Positions 17,258-25,666 of a DNA stretch of 64,000 bases are shown piece after piece. The notes beneath the pieces are model-generated. The model ran no database searches. It was given only the letters and a program-made list of their open reading frames with translations, and was not told where the DNA came from. The first letter of the stretch is position 1. The number at the start of each line of letters is the position of its first letter. Location: positions 60,592 through 124,591 of the forward strand of contig CAYQIV010000007.1 in assembly GCA_964417725.1 (NCBI GenBank). Direction: 5' to 3'. A program made the translations under genes and the position numbers. The stretch is from SHZI01 sp964417725 (GTDB lineage: Bacteria > Pseudomonadota > Gammaproteobacteria > Steroidobacterales > GCA-2729495).

Positions 17258-18574
17258 CTAGCTGCCGCCTGAACCCGCCACCCGCCGTTCATCGGGCAGG
17301 GTCCTGAGCGGCGCCGTATCTTCCGACTCGTAGATGATGTAGGGCTGGGTCTCGCCGCCGACCACGCCGGCATCCACCACAACTTTCCTGGCGTTGCGCA
17401 GGCTGGGCAGGTCGTACATCGTGTCCAGCAGGATCCCCTCGAGGATGGTGCGCAGGCCACGCGCGCCCGTCTTGCGCTTCATCGCACGCTTGGCAACGGC
17501 ACGCAGTGCGTCCTCGCGGAAATCGAGTTCGGCATTCTCCATCTCGAAAAGCCGCTTGTACTGCTTGGTCAGCGCATTCCTGGGTTCGACCAAAATACTG
17601 ATGAGCGCATCCTCATCGAGCTCATCGAGCGTCGCGACGACGGGCAACCGGCCGACGAACTCGGGTATCAGGCCGAACTTGATCAGGTCTTCCGGCTCGA
17701 CATCCGTAAGCACCTCGCCAATCGGCGCCTCATTGACCGTCCTCACGTCGGCGGCAAAGCCGATCCCGCCACGCGTCGAACGGCGCTGGATGACCTTCTC
17801 GAGGCCGGCGAAGGCCCCACCACAGATGAAGAGTATGTGGCGCGTGTCGACCTGGAGGAACTCCTGCTGCGGGTGCTTGCGACCGCCTTGCGGCGGCACC
17901 GAGGCGATGGTGCCCTCGATCAGCTTGAGCAACGCCTGCTGCACACCCTCGCCCGACACATCGCGGGTGATGGACGGGTTGTCCGACTTGCGCGAAACCT
18001 TGTCGATTTCATCGATATAGACGATCCCGGTCTGCGCCTTCTCGACATCGTAGTCGCACTTCTGGAGCAGCTTCTGGATGATGTTCTCGACATCCTCGCC
18101 GACATAGCCGGCCTCGGTCAGGGTCGTGGCATCGGCAATGGTGAAGGGAACATTGAGCAGCCGGGCCAGGGTCTCGGCGAGCAAGGTCTTGCCACACCCT
18201 GTCGGACCGATGAGCAGGATGTTGCTCTTGGCCAGTTCGATGTCATTCTTGCCAGAGTCGGTCGAACGGTTTTCGAGCCGCTTGTAGTGGTTGTAGACAG
18301 CGACCGAGAGCACCTTCTTGGCGCGCTCCTGTCCGATCACGTATTCGTCGAGTACTGCCTTGATATCGTGCGGCTTGGGCAGCTTGGTCGTGGTACTTTC
18401 CTGCCGCTCCTCGAGTTCCTCACGGATGATGTCGTTGCACAGTTCGACGCATTCATCACAAATGAAGACCGATGGTCCAGCGATGAGCTTGCGCACCTCA
18501 TGCTGGCTCTTGCCGCAGAATGAGCAGTACAGCAGCTTGCCGTCGTCACCGCGCCCGCGTGTTTCATCCACCAT
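17258..18574 (-). CDS. clpX: ATP-dependent Clp protease ATP-binding subunit ClpX
   Basis: AAA+ unfoldase that feeds substrates to ClpP. The 438 residues start with the zinc-binding domain (Cys17, Cys20, Cys39, Cys42), then Walker A GPTGCGKT at 123-130, Walker B IVYIDEIDK, the pore loop GYVGED, the IGF-type ClpP-docking loop (RGGIGFAAD) and sensor 2 TGARGLR. The frame extends 36 codons upstream, but ATG 18574 gives the family N terminus. It follows clpP with a 110-bp gap, long enough for a separate promoter. Confidence 0.97.
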   Translation of the reverse strand: MVDETRGRGDDGKLLYCSFCGKSQHEVRKLIAGPSVFICDECVELCNDIIREELEERQESTTTKLPKPHDIKAVLDEYVIGQERAKKVLSVAVYNHYKRLENRSTDSGKNDIELAKSNILLIGPTGCGKTLLAETLARLLNVPFTIADATTLTEAGYVGEDVENIIQKLLQKCDYDVEKAQTGIVYIDEIDKVSRKSDNPSITRDVSGEGVQQALLKLIEGTIASVPPQGGRKHPQQEFLQVDTRHILFICGGAFAGLEKVIQRRSTRGGIGFAADVRTVNEAPIGEVLTDVEPEDLIKFGLIPEFVGRLPVVATLDELDEDALISILVEPRNALTKQYKRLFEMENAELDFREDALRAVAKRAMKRKTGARGLRTILEGILLDTMYDLPSLRNARKVVVDAGVVGGETQPYIIYESEDTAPLRTLPDERRVAGSGGS

Positions 18575-18621
18575 GACAGATCCCGGCCTCCGAACAACGT
18601 GCCCCGCAAAGGCACACTGGG

Positions 18622-18651
18622 TATATAACACGCTGCCGACGCGACGGGCAA
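18622..18651 (-). promoter_or_regulatory. Weak candidate promoter in the clpP-clpX gap
   Basis: TTGCCC (18646-18651), an 18-bp spacer and TATATA (18622-18627) on the minus strand, each four of six from consensus. Independent transcription of clpX is known in E. coli, which makes a promoter here plausible but not shown. Confidence 0.25.
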
Positions 18652-18684
18652 AACCGCTGCCCGGCACCGCCGACCCGTTCACAT

Positions 18685-19350
18685 TCAGCCAGGCGCACGC
18701 GTCTCACCACGCGATTCAAGCACCCGGTCGATCAGACCATAGGCCACCGCATCGGTTCCACTCATGAAACGGTCGCGGTCGGTATCGCGTTCGATCGCCT
18801 CGATCGGCTGACCGGTATGCCGCGACAGGATGCGATTCAGGCGGTCCCTGACCAGCAGGACTTCCCGGGCGTGGATATCGATATCCGATGCCTGCCCCTG
18901 GAAGCCGCCGAGCGGCTGGTGGATCATCATGCGCGAATGCGGCAGGCAATACCGCTTGCCAGCAGCTCCGCCCGCCAGCAGGAGGGCACCCATGCTCGCC
19001 GCCTGACCGACGCAGATGGTGCTCACGTCCGGCTTGATGAACTGCATGGTGTCGTAGATCGACAACCCCGCCGTGACCACGCCGCCCGGCGAATTGATGT
19101 AAAGGTGGATGTCCTTCTCGGGGTTTTCGGACTCGAGGAACAACAACTGGGCCACGATCAGGTTGGCCATGTGGTCCTCGACCGGACCGACGACGAAAAT
19201 CACCCGTTCCTTGAGCAGCCGCGAATAGATATCGTAGGCCCGCTCACCGCGCGCAGTCTGCTCGACCACCATGGGGACGAGGTTCAGCGCCTTGGTCTCG
19301 TGCGTCATTTTGGGTGCCTCACCGGGCCTTGACTGGCCGTATGTGTTCAT
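18685..19350 (-). CDS. clpP: ATP-dependent Clp protease proteolytic subunit
   Basis: Serine peptidase forming the tetradecameric barrel. The 221 residues carry the triad Ser119 (GQAASMGA), His144 (MMIHQP) and Asp193 (ERDTDRDRF) with the same spacing as E. coli. The ATG at 19350 overlaps the tig stop (ATGA) and would give a short propeptide; an in-frame ATG at 19308 has a good GAGG eight bases upstream and is the alternative. The tig-clpP-clpX-lon order is the standard gammaproteobacterial proteostasis block. Confidence 0.96.
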   Translation of the reverse strand: MNTYGQSRPGEAPKMTHETKALNLVPMVVEQTARGERAYDIYSRLLKERVIFVVGPVEDHMANLIVAQLLFLESENPEKDIHLYINSPGGVVTAGLSIYDTMQFIKPDVSTICVGQAASMGALLLAGGAAGKRYCLPHSRMMIHQPLGGFQGQASDIDIHAREVLLVRDRLNRILSRHTGQPIEAIERDTDRDRFMSGTDAVAYGLIDRVLESRGETRAPG

Positions 19351-20654
19351 GGAGTCGTCACCAGGTCACGAAAGCTTGAGGGCCGGGGTGTGACGGATGC
19401 CTGACTTGCCAGCCAGTCGACCACCTGGTCCTCGATCACCGCATTCTCGACCTGTTGCATTAATTCGGCGTTTTTCATGTAAGCCTTGAGCACGTCGTCG
19501 GCCCTGGGGTGCTGGCCGATCATCTGCCGGATGCGGTTCTGCACCCGGGCGCGGTCGACCTTGATGGCCTGCTCACGGATCACCGCCCCGATGACCAGCC
19601 CGAGGCGCACGCGCCGCTCGGCCGTCGGGCGGAAGGACTCAGCCTCTGGCCCGGCCGCCGGGTCGCTGATTCCCATGTTGCGCATTGCCTCGGCCTGCAG
19701 CACACCCATCTCGCGCCGCACCAGGGTGTCCGGGACATCGATCGGGTTCGATTCCAGCAGCTTCTCGAAGATCTGCTGGCGGACCTTGGCATCGGCGCGC
19801 TGACCAAACTCGTGCTGCATGTTGTCATTGATCTCGCGGCGGAAATCTTCTTCCTGGCCGCTTTCGATGCCGAAGCCGCGGATGAAGTCCTCGTCCACCG
19901 CCGGCAGGTGCTCTTCGGCAACCTCCTTGACCGTGACGTCGAAGTCGGCCTCGCGGCCGGCCAGCTCGGTGGCCGCGTAATCGGCCGGGAAGGCCACCCG
20001 CATGGTGAAGGTGTCTCCCCTGGTGTGCCCGGCCAGCTGGCGCTCGAAGTCGGGGATCAACTGACCCGAACCCAGCACCACCTGTACGTCGCGCCCCTTG
20101 CCGCCCTCAAGCGGCTGGCCGTCGATGCGGCCATCGAAATCGATCGTCACCCGATCGCCTTCCTGCGAGACACGGTCCGCCGGCAACCATTCGACGCGTT
20201 GCCGGCGCAGGTTGTCGATGACGAACGTCACATCGGCCTCCTCGATGGCCGGTTCGGGCCGACTCACGGTGAGGGCATCGACACCCTGGACCTGGAAGTC
20301 GGGATAGACCTCGAAGCTCGCTGTGTAGGCCAGTGCGCGGCCGGGCTGGTCGGCCGCATCCTGGGTATCGATATGGAGATCGCCGACAGGCCGGAGGTTC
20401 TGGCTGGTGACGGCCTCGTTGCAGGTCGACTCGAGGAGCTGCTGCAGCACTTCGCGGCGCACCTGTTCCCCGTAACGCTGACGGACGATCGCCCCGGGCA
20501 CCTTGCCCGGGCGAAACCCCTTGATGTTGGCGGTCCGGCCCACCGAACGCAGCCGGCTCTCGACCTCACGATCTATCCGCTCAGCGGACACTTCGACCTT
20601 GACGGTCCGCTGCAACCCGGCACCAACCTCCAGTGAAACCTGTAAATCCTGCAT
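19347..20654 (-). CDS. tig: Trigger factor
   Basis: Ribosome-bound chaperone and prolyl isomerase. The 435 residues show the ribosome-binding N domain with the signature GFRPGKVPGAIVRQRYG at about 45-61, the FKBP-like domain (GDRVTIDFDGRIDGQPLEGGKG onward) and the C-terminal helical arms. ATG 20654 has GAGAG upstream and gives the expected N terminus. The gene begins 70 bp after the tRNA-Leu gene on the same strand, with no clear promoter between them. Confidence 0.95.
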   Translation of the reverse strand: MQDLQVSLEVGAGLQRTVKVEVSAERIDREVESRLRSVGRTANIKGFRPGKVPGAIVRQRYGEQVRREVLQQLLESTCNEAVTSQNLRPVGDLHIDTQDAADQPGRALAYTASFEVYPDFQVQGVDALTVSRPEPAIEEADVTFVIDNLRRQRVEWLPADRVSQEGDRVTIDFDGRIDGQPLEGGKGRDVQVVLGSGQLIPDFERQLAGHTRGDTFTMRVAFPADYAATELAGREADFDVTVKEVAEEHLPAVDEDFIRGFGIESGQEEDFRREINDNMQHEFGQRADAKVRQQIFEKLLESNPIDVPDTLVRREMGVLQAEAMRNMGISDPAAGPEAESFRPTAERRVRLGLVIGAVIREQAIKVDRARVQNRIRQMIGQHPRADDVLKAYMKNAELMQQVENAVIEDQVVDWLASQASVTPRPSSFRDLVTTP

Positions 20655-20724
20655 AACTCTCTCGGTAGCTTCTGTTGATGACGAACCAGCCACTTCGGCA
20701 GCCGGCCGTGACGGGCCTTGTCGA

Positions 20725-20809
20725 TGGTGCGAAAGGAGAGACTCGAACTCTCACGGGTTACCCCACAGGAACCTAAATCCTGCGCGTCTACCAGTTCCGC
20801 CACTTTCGC
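20725..20809 (-). tRNA. tRNA-Leu (UAG)
   Basis: An 85-base class II tRNA on the minus strand with a long variable arm, anticodon TAG in loop TTTAGGT, T-arm GAGTTCGAGTCTC and encoded CCA. It is closely similar to E. coli tRNA-Leu(UAG) and lies upstream of tig. Confidence 0.96.
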
Positions 20810-21149
20810 GCGGGCCAGGGGCAAGCACCACACGGCAGCCATTATACCCAAGGACACTGCCACGCCCCGGCTTTGCACCCGCGACCACCGTGGCCGCGCC
20901 TCCGGGCGCCGAAGTGGCCCACCACCCGGACCACGTCTGCCCGGCGGGTTAAAGGCTCTGGATTACACGAAGGGCAGATTGTCGCAGCAGCAACTGCAAT
21001 AGACGGATCACGGCGCAGAATGCGCGACGGCGGTGCCGTAGCGGGCCGTGTGGCCCGCACGTCGGTCAACCTGCGGCAGATCACCGATAATCGGGCACGC
21101 CCCACCACGGGGCCCATCCTGATTCCCTCATCGAGGACCTGATACAGCC
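20810..21149. other. 340-bp gap between tRNA-Leu and the flavin-reductase-like gene
   Basis: No coding sequence of protein-like character is seen. The left part holds the -10 box for tRNA-Leu. Near the right end GATAAT at 21086-21091 is a possible -10 for the plus-strand gene, but the expected -35 position matches only three of six bases. Nothing else stands out. Confidence 0.4.
20841..20846 (-). promoter_or_regulatory. Candidate -10 box for tRNA-Leu
   Basis: A perfect TATAAT on the minus strand, 31 bases before the tRNA 5' end, suitable for a short leader. No recognisable -35 hexamer is present at 16-18 bp. Confidence 0.4.
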
Positions 21150-22028
21150 ATGTCCACCACAGATGCCGCCTTTGCCGCTATCCCACCAGTCGACAATTTC
21201 TACCAGACCTGCCTGTTCATGCCGATGGCGTTTGCGCTGGTCACGACCGTCCACGAAGACGGCCAGACCGGCATCGGTCCCCACGCACTGATCGTGCCGT
21301 TCGGCATATCACCGCCCTACTCGCTGTTGCTCATCAGCCGGAGCAACAGCGGAACAGCCTGCAACATCCGCCGGACCGGCAAGTGCGCTTTCAACTACCT
21401 CGAGTTCGACCGCGCGGGCCTTGAGGCCATCGCACGGCTCGGCCTCCCCGGCCAGGCGCTGGGCGACAAGCAGAAAGGCATGCCTTTCACGCTGATCACA
21501 CCGCCGTCGGGCGGCAAGACGCCGCCCGACGAGGCGCCGCGGATCATCGAGGAATCACTGCAGGTGATCGAGTGCACATGGGACCGCAGCTACGTACTCG
21601 ACCGTCAACCGGCCAGCGAGGAAGGGGTCACGGCCAGTCACTTCGTCATGCAGGTCGACCGGCTGCTGCTCAAGCCCGGCTACCGGCAATCTGTGGATGG
21701 CGGCGGCCCGCTGCCGAGCATGCCCATCTTCTACGGTTTCCGCCCCGAGGGCGGCTTCTGGTTTGCCGAGCACTCGGCTCCGTTTGCCGTATCTCCACCA
21801 CGGCCCAAGGGCATCGAGGCACAGAGCGTCTTCTACATCGCCAACCGGCTCGATGAAAAGATCCGCTTCACCCGCGAGGCATGCACGCGCTTCACCAAGG
21901 TTCCACAGCCGTTTCTCAAAGCCGCCCTGCTTGGGGTCGTCGAGGCGGCACGCAAACACGACGTCACACTGGTCGACGTCGATTTCGTCGACGCAAACAC
22001 CCCTGCGCGCGGGCGCTCGTCGACCTGA
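21150..22028 (+). CDS. Flavin-reductase-like (FMN-binding split-barrel) protein
   Basis: A 292-residue protein of unproven function. Residues about 20-110 read like the flavin-reductase domain of the DIM6/NTAB group: MAFALVTTVHEDGQTGIGPHAL, then a PPYSLLLISRSNSGTACNIRRTGKCAFNYL run, where such proteins bind FMN against the barrel. The C-terminal 170 residues are less typical and include long charged loops. A GAGGAC sequence precedes the start at about 14 bases, somewhat far for a ribosome-binding site. The next gene, an exported NTF2-like protein, follows after 43 bp on the same strand, so they may form a two-gene operon. No redox partner is encoded alongside. Confidence 0.6.
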   Translation: MSTTDAAFAAIPPVDNFYQTCLFMPMAFALVTTVHEDGQTGIGPHALIVPFGISPPYSLLLISRSNSGTACNIRRTGKCAFNYLEFDRAGLEAIARLGLPGQALGDKQKGMPFTLITPPSGGKTPPDEAPRIIEESLQVIECTWDRSYVLDRQPASEEGVTASHFVMQVDRLLLKPGYRQSVDGGGPLPSMPIFYGFRPEGGFWFAEHSAPFAVSPPRPKGIEAQSVFYIANRLDEKIRFTREACTRFTKVPQPFLKAALLGVVEAARKHDVTLVDVDFVDANTPARGRSST

Positions 22029-22071
22029 ACAGCCTTTATCGGGAAACCATGACAGCAGGAGGAGCATCACG

Positions 22072-22602
22072 ATGAAAACACGTTTCAAGGCATCCGGGCT
22101 GGCGCTGGCCCTCGCCGGCGCACTGGCCACCGCCCCGCTGCTGGCCGAGGCGCCCGGCCCCGAGGAAACGGTCCTCGCCTTCAACCGGGCGGTGACCGCC
22201 AGCGACATGGTGGCCCTGCTGGGCTTCATCCCCGAGGGTGCGGTGCAATTCCAGATCCGGCCCGCCCATGCCGGTGGCGAGCTTTCATCCAGCCTCACCA
22301 CCGACCTCGAGACCCACTGGCGCGGGGTGGGTCCGCTGCTATTTTCGGCAACGGGCGCATACCGCCGCACACCGGTGGTGACGGCCAGCACCGTCGACGG
22401 CGCGGTCGCCACGGTCTGGACACAAACCACCACCGAAACCGTCGATCGCAGCGGGGATACCCGTCGTAACTCGTTTTCGGAGGTTTACCTCCTGCTTAAA
22501 AAGGACGGCAAGTGGCAGATCGCCGGCGTGGCGGACAACCGCGCGACCAACACCGCTGGCGCGGGCGGTCCACCGGCGGCGAACAGCGGGGCGCCGCGCT
22601 GA
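22072..22602 (+). CDS. Exported NTF2/SnoaL-like (DUF4440-type) protein
   Basis: A 176-residue protein with a clear signal peptide (KTRF, then hydrophobic GLALALAGALATAPLL and an AxA-like site near residue 26). The mature part has the cone-fold pattern of NTF2-like proteins: an initial helix ETVLAFNRAVTASD, several strands, and the typical ending FSEVYLLLKKDGKWQIAGVADNR. Such domains bind small ligands or act as isomerases, but no catalytic residues can be assigned. AGGAGGAG seven bases before ATG 22072 is an excellent ribosome-binding site and sets the start. Location is periplasmic by inference. The 166 bp after it to the tRNA genes contain only a 7-bp inverted repeat (22698-22704 with 22720-22726). 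Confidence 0.7.
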   Translation: MKTRFKASGLALALAGALATAPLLAEAPGPEETVLAFNRAVTASDMVALLGFIPEGAVQFQIRPAHAGGELSSSLTTDLETHWRGVGPLLFSATGAYRRTPVVTASTVDGAVATVWTQTTTETVDRSGDTRRNSFSEVYLLLKKDGKWQIAGVADNRATNTAGAGGPPAANSGAPR

Positions 22603-22768
22603 CGCGGCCCGGCGCCAAGGCCGGACACAAACCTTGCCCGGGTCCGAATGGACGGGCAGCCCGTGCAGCACGGTGATCGCCGCTGGTAATCGGCGCTGCA
22701 TGCCGCGCACGGCGCGTGAGGCATGCTGCCCTGCGATGCCTCGGCACGTGAGGGATCCGGCGGATGGG

Positions 22769-22844
22769 TGGTGGGCCGTGTAGGACTTGAACCTACAACC
22801 AATGGATTAAGAGTCCACTGCTCTACCAATTGAGCTAACGGCCC
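22769..22844 (-). tRNA. tRNA-Lys (CUU)
   Basis: A 76-base cloverleaf on the minus strand, anticodon CTT in loop CTCTTAA, encoded CCA. It is the last of four tRNAs transcribed together. Reading the anticodon gives the AAG-specific isoacceptor; the UUU isoacceptor must be elsewhere. Confidence 0.95.
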
Positions 22845-22881
22845 GTCTTCTTCGCCTGCACAAGCCGGCACGGTCGTCGGG

Positions 22882-22958
22882 TGGGGTGGGCGATGGGGCT
22901 CGAACCCACGACCACCGGAATCACAATCCGGGGCTCTACCAACTGAGCTACGCCCACC
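22882..22958 (-). tRNA. tRNA-His (GUG)
   Basis: A cloverleaf on the minus strand with anticodon GTG in TTGTGAT. The extra G at position -1 and the discriminator C73, the identity elements for histidyl-tRNA synthetase, are both encoded (5' GGTGGGCG, 3' CGCCCACCCCA). 77 bases including G-1. Confidence 0.96.
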
Positions 22959-22985
22959 ACTGCATACGACTGCCCATACCGGCGA

Positions 22986-23062
22986 TGGCGCGCCTGGCAG
23001 GACTCGAACCTGCAACCCCCGGCTTAGAAGGCCGGTGCTCTGTCCGGTTGAGCTACAGGCGC
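22986..23062 (-). tRNA. tRNA-Arg (UCU)
   Basis: A 77-base cloverleaf on the minus strand, anticodon TCT in CTTCTAA, T-arm GGTTCGAGTCC and encoded CCA. It decodes AGA/AGG, which should be rare codons in a genome this GC-rich. Confidence 0.96.
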
Positions 23063-23107
23063 TCCGCCTGGCGCGCCGACCCTGCGCGGGGCCGGTGCGC
23101 GGGAAGT

Positions 23108-23184
23108 TGGTCGGGGCAGACGGATTCGAACCGCCGACCCTCTGCTCCCAAAGCAGATGCGCTACCAGACTGCGCCATGCCCCG
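23108..23184 (-). tRNA. tRNA-Pro (UGG)
   Basis: A 77-base cloverleaf on the minus strand with anticodon TGG in loop TTTGGGA, T-arm GGTTCGAATCC and encoded CCA. It is the first gene of the Pro-Arg-His-Lys unit and lies about 50 bases downstream of a strong promoter. Confidence 0.96.
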
Positions 23185-23205
23185 ACTGCTCCCGCCAGAC
23201 GCGAC

Positions 23206-23211
23206 ATTATA
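23206..23211 (-). promoter_or_regulatory. Second -10-like box near tRNA-Pro
   Basis: A perfect TATAAT 22 bases before the tRNA 5' end on the minus strand. It has no -35 partner at the right distance, so it is probably secondary to the promoter at 23237-23265. Confidence 0.25.
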
Positions 23212-23236
23212 GCCACGGTGGAGGCCGGGGCGCAGG

Positions 23237-23265
23237 ATCATACGGGGCGGGCTCCCGAGCGTCAA
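23237..23265 (-). promoter_or_regulatory. Sigma-70 promoter of the Pro-Arg-His-Lys tRNA operon
   Basis: On the minus strand TTGACG (23260-23265), exactly 17 bp, then TATGAT (23237-23242); each hexamer is five of six. The discriminator downstream of the -10 is GC-rich (GCGCCCC), which in established stable-RNA promoters goes with ppGpp (stringent) control. Predicted leader about 45 bases. Confidence 0.8.
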
Positions 23266-23369
23266 TTTACCTGCGCCCACACGGGGTGTTTTGCCCCCGT
23301 CGGCCCTCTGGTATGGTGCTGCGCAATTTCACGGTCGCACCCTGCGGCGACAAGGCGACACAGACTCCC

Positions 23370-24251
23370 ATGACGGCCACGGTCATCGACGGCAAGGGCA
23401 TCGCGCGCAGGATCCGCGACGGTTTGGCCCGGGAGATCCGCACCCGGACCGATACCGGCGCAAGGGCACCAGGGCTCGCCGTGGTTCTCGTCGGCGACGA
23501 CCCTGCGTCGCAGATCTACGTGCGCAACAAGCGCGCGGCGTGTGCGGAGGTCGGCATCATCTCGCGCAATTTCGACCTGCCGGCAACGACCCGGCAGGAT
23601 GCCCTGCTGGCATTGATCGACGAACTCAATGCCGATGACGCCATCGACGGCATCCTCGTCCAGCTGCCCCTGCCGCGGCATATCGATGAAATCGCCGTCA
23701 TCGAGCGCATCACGCCTGGCAAGGACGTCGATGGCTTTCATCCCTACACCGTCGGCCGCCTGGCGCAGCGCATTCCCGTGCTGCGTCCGGCCACACCATT
23801 CGGCGTCATGACGCTGCTGCGCGAGATCGGCGTCGACGCCAAGGGCCTGCACGCCGTGGTCGTCGGTGCCTCCAACCACGTCGGCCGGCCGCTCGCGCTG
23901 GAGCTGTTGCTGGCTGGCGCCACAACCACGGTCTGCCACCGCTTCACCCGCGACCTCGAATCCCACGTGCGCCAGGCGGAGATCCTCGCCGTCGCGGTCG
24001 GCCGGCCGGGACTGGTGCCGGGGCACTGGATACGGCCCGGTGCAGTCGTCCTCGACATCGGCATCACCCGGCTCGCCGATGGCCGGCTGTCGGGAGACGT
24101 AGGGTTCGCGGAGGCCTGCCAGCGGGCCGCCTGGATCACGCCCGTCCCTGGCGGCGTCGGCCCCATGACCATCGCCATGCTGCTGCAGAATACGCTGATG
24201 GCCAGCCGGATGAGCCAGGATGCCGGTGAGCGGACCGGAATGCACGCCTGA
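23370..24251 (+). CDS. folD: Methylenetetrahydrofolate dehydrogenase / methenyltetrahydrofolate cyclohydrolase
   Basis: Bifunctional one-carbon enzyme using NADP+. The 293 residues contain the folate site with the catalytic lysine in IYVRNKRAACAEVGI, QLPLP, PGKDVDGFHP and the closing signature TPVPGGVGPMTIAMLL. The nucleotide loop reads VVGASNHVGRP, slightly off the common VVGRSNIVGRP. ATG 23370 gives the normal N terminus although the frame is open further upstream. It is divergent from the tRNA operon and 39 bp ahead of the cyclophilin gene. It supplies the folate pool also used by the linked glyA and folC products. Confidence 0.95.
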   Translation: MTATVIDGKGIARRIRDGLAREIRTRTDTGARAPGLAVVLVGDDPASQIYVRNKRAACAEVGIISRNFDLPATTRQDALLALIDELNADDAIDGILVQLPLPRHIDEIAVIERITPGKDVDGFHPYTVGRLAQRIPVLRPATPFGVMTLLREIGVDAKGLHAVVVGASNHVGRPLALELLLAGATTTVCHRFTRDLESHVRQAEILAVAVGRPGLVPGHWIRPGAVVLDIGITRLADGRLSGDVGFAEACQRAAWITPVPGGVGPMTIAMLLQNTLMASRMSQDAGERTGMHA

Positions 24252-24290
24252 CCCGGCATGATCCGCACGCAACGCAGAGGAGAAACCGGC

Positions 24291-24902
24291 ATGATCACCA
24301 CCCTGCGCCACCCACGCGACTCCATCCGTGACATCGCAATGGCGCTTGGCCTTTGCCTGTTCGCCACGGCGACGGGCATCGGTGCAACCGAAAACCACCC
24401 ACAACTCCGCATCGAAACCAGCGCCGGCGCTTTCGTCGTCGAACTGGATGCGGTGCGCGCACCGCTCACCGTGGCCAACTTCCTGCGCCATGTCGAAGAG
24501 GGCCATTACAGCGGCACGATCTTCCACCGCGTCGTCGACGGCTTCGTCATCCAGGGTGGTGGTTACACGGCTGATCTTGCCCTCAAGCCCGTACGCGGCG
24601 GCACGGCCAATGAGTCAGGCAACGGCCTCACCAACCGCCGCAGCACCATCGCCATGGCACGCACCAACGAGCCGCACAGCGCCGACGCGCAGTTCTATGT
24701 CAACCTCGCCGACAATTTCGCCCTCGATCCAAAGCCGACACGCTGGGGCTATGCCGTGTTCGGTGAGGTCATCCAGGGCATGGAAGTGGTCGACGAGATT
24801 GGCCATCGACCGACGATGATGCGCAACGAAATGAGGGATGTTCCCGTCGAGCCAATCGTGATACAGCGCATCTCGCCGCTCCGGGAACGCATCGCCCGAT
24901 GA
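24291..24902 (+). CDS. Exported cyclophilin-type peptidyl-prolyl cis-trans isomerase
   Basis: A 203-residue cyclophilin. An N-terminal hydrophobic stretch (about 17-33, IAMALGLCLFATATGIG) acts as a signal peptide or anchor, so the protein is probably periplasmic like PpiA. The catalytic core is plain: FHRVVDGFVIQGGGYT (Arg, Phe and Gln of the active site), TIAMART, SADAQFYVNL and YAVFGEVIQGMEVVDEI. AGAGGAG upstream selects ATG 24291 over an ATG at 24258. The stop overlaps the lpxH start (ATGA). In E. coli the cyclophilin next to lpxH is the cytoplasmic PpiB, so the signal sequence here is a difference. Confidence 0.85.
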   Translation: MITTLRHPRDSIRDIAMALGLCLFATATGIGATENHPQLRIETSAGAFVVELDAVRAPLTVANFLRHVEEGHYSGTIFHRVVDGFVIQGGGYTADLALKPVRGGTANESGNGLTNRRSTIAMARTNEPHSADAQFYVNLADNFALDPKPTRWGYAVFGEVIQGMEVVDEIGHRPTMMRNEMRDVPVEPIVIQRISPLRERIAR

Positions 24903-25666
24903 CGGCACTGCTGGTCTCCGACCTGCATCTCGACCCGTCACGGCCGGAGGCAACGCGCTGTTTCCTGCGGTTCCTCGCCGACCAGGCACGCCGCGCCGAC
25001 GCGCTCTACATCCTCGGTGATCTTTTCGAGACATGGATTGGCGACGATGCCGTCAGGCCACACGATCGCGTCGTCATCACTGCGTTGCGTGACCTGACGG
25101 CATCGGGCACCCGCTGCGGCTTCATCCGCGGCAACCGTGACTTCCTGATCGGCGAGCGCTTTCGTGCGGAGACCGGCGCCGAGATCCTGGCGGATGAAAC
25201 GGTGGTCACGCTGTCCGGAACGGCGGTACTGCTGATGCACGGCGACACGCTGTGCACCGAAGACCATCGCTACCAGCGCTACCGGCGCATCGTCCACACG
25301 CCGCTGGTGCAGCGCACCTACCTGGCGCTGCCAGCCGGCCTGCGCCAACGAATCGCGCAGGGCATACGCGACGCCAGCGCCGAGCACAGCGCCATCAAAC
25401 CGGCAATGATCATGGACATCAACCCGGCTGCGGCGACGGCGGCCCTGCGCCGCCATGGCTGCGACACGTTGATCCACGGCCATACCCACCGCGCGGGAAT
25501 CTACCGGCTCGAGGGCGAGGACAAGCCACGGTGCCGTATCGTCCTCGGCGACTGGTACGAAAGCGGCAGCGTCCTCGTCTGGGCAGGTGAAGGTGAGCCG
25601 GCACTTCAGACGCTCGACTTCGCTCAATCGGGCAATGGCCAGGACAGCAATTCGTCGATCGACTGA
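24899..25666 (+). CDS. lpxH: UDP-2,3-diacylglucosamine hydrolase
   Basis: Membrane-associated pyrophosphatase that forms lipid X in lipid A synthesis. The 255 residues have the calcineurin-like metallophosphatase set: Asp8 and His10 in SDLHL, GDLFE at about 40-44, GNRDFL at about 79-84, a MHGDTLC strand and HGHTHRAG. It is translationally coupled to the cyclophilin gene by an ATGA overlap. Its last 43 bases overlap the 3' end of the convergent receiver-kinase gene. Confidence 0.94.
   Translation: MTALLVSDLHLDPSRPEATRCFLRFLADQARRADALYILGDLFETWIGDDAVRPHDRVVITALRDLTASGTRCGFIRGNRDFLIGERFRAETGAEILADETVVTLSGTAVLLMHGDTLCTEDHRYQRYRRIVHTPLVQRTYLALPAGLRQRIAQGIRDASAEHSAIKPAMIMDINPAAATAALRRHGCDTLIHGHTHRAGIYRLEGEDKPRCRIVLGDWYESGSVLVWAGEGEPALQTLDFAQSGNGQDSNSSID

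Noticed and set aside
20718..21002. Short open frames running through tRNA-Leu and the following gap (and similar frames through the tRNA cluster at 22485-23280)
   Set aside because: They read tRNA sequence as protein and have no ribosome-binding site or family resemblance.
22698..22726. 7-bp inverted repeat after the NTF2-like gene as terminator of either flanking unit
   Set aside because: The loop is 15 bases and no T-run follows on either strand; too weak to call.
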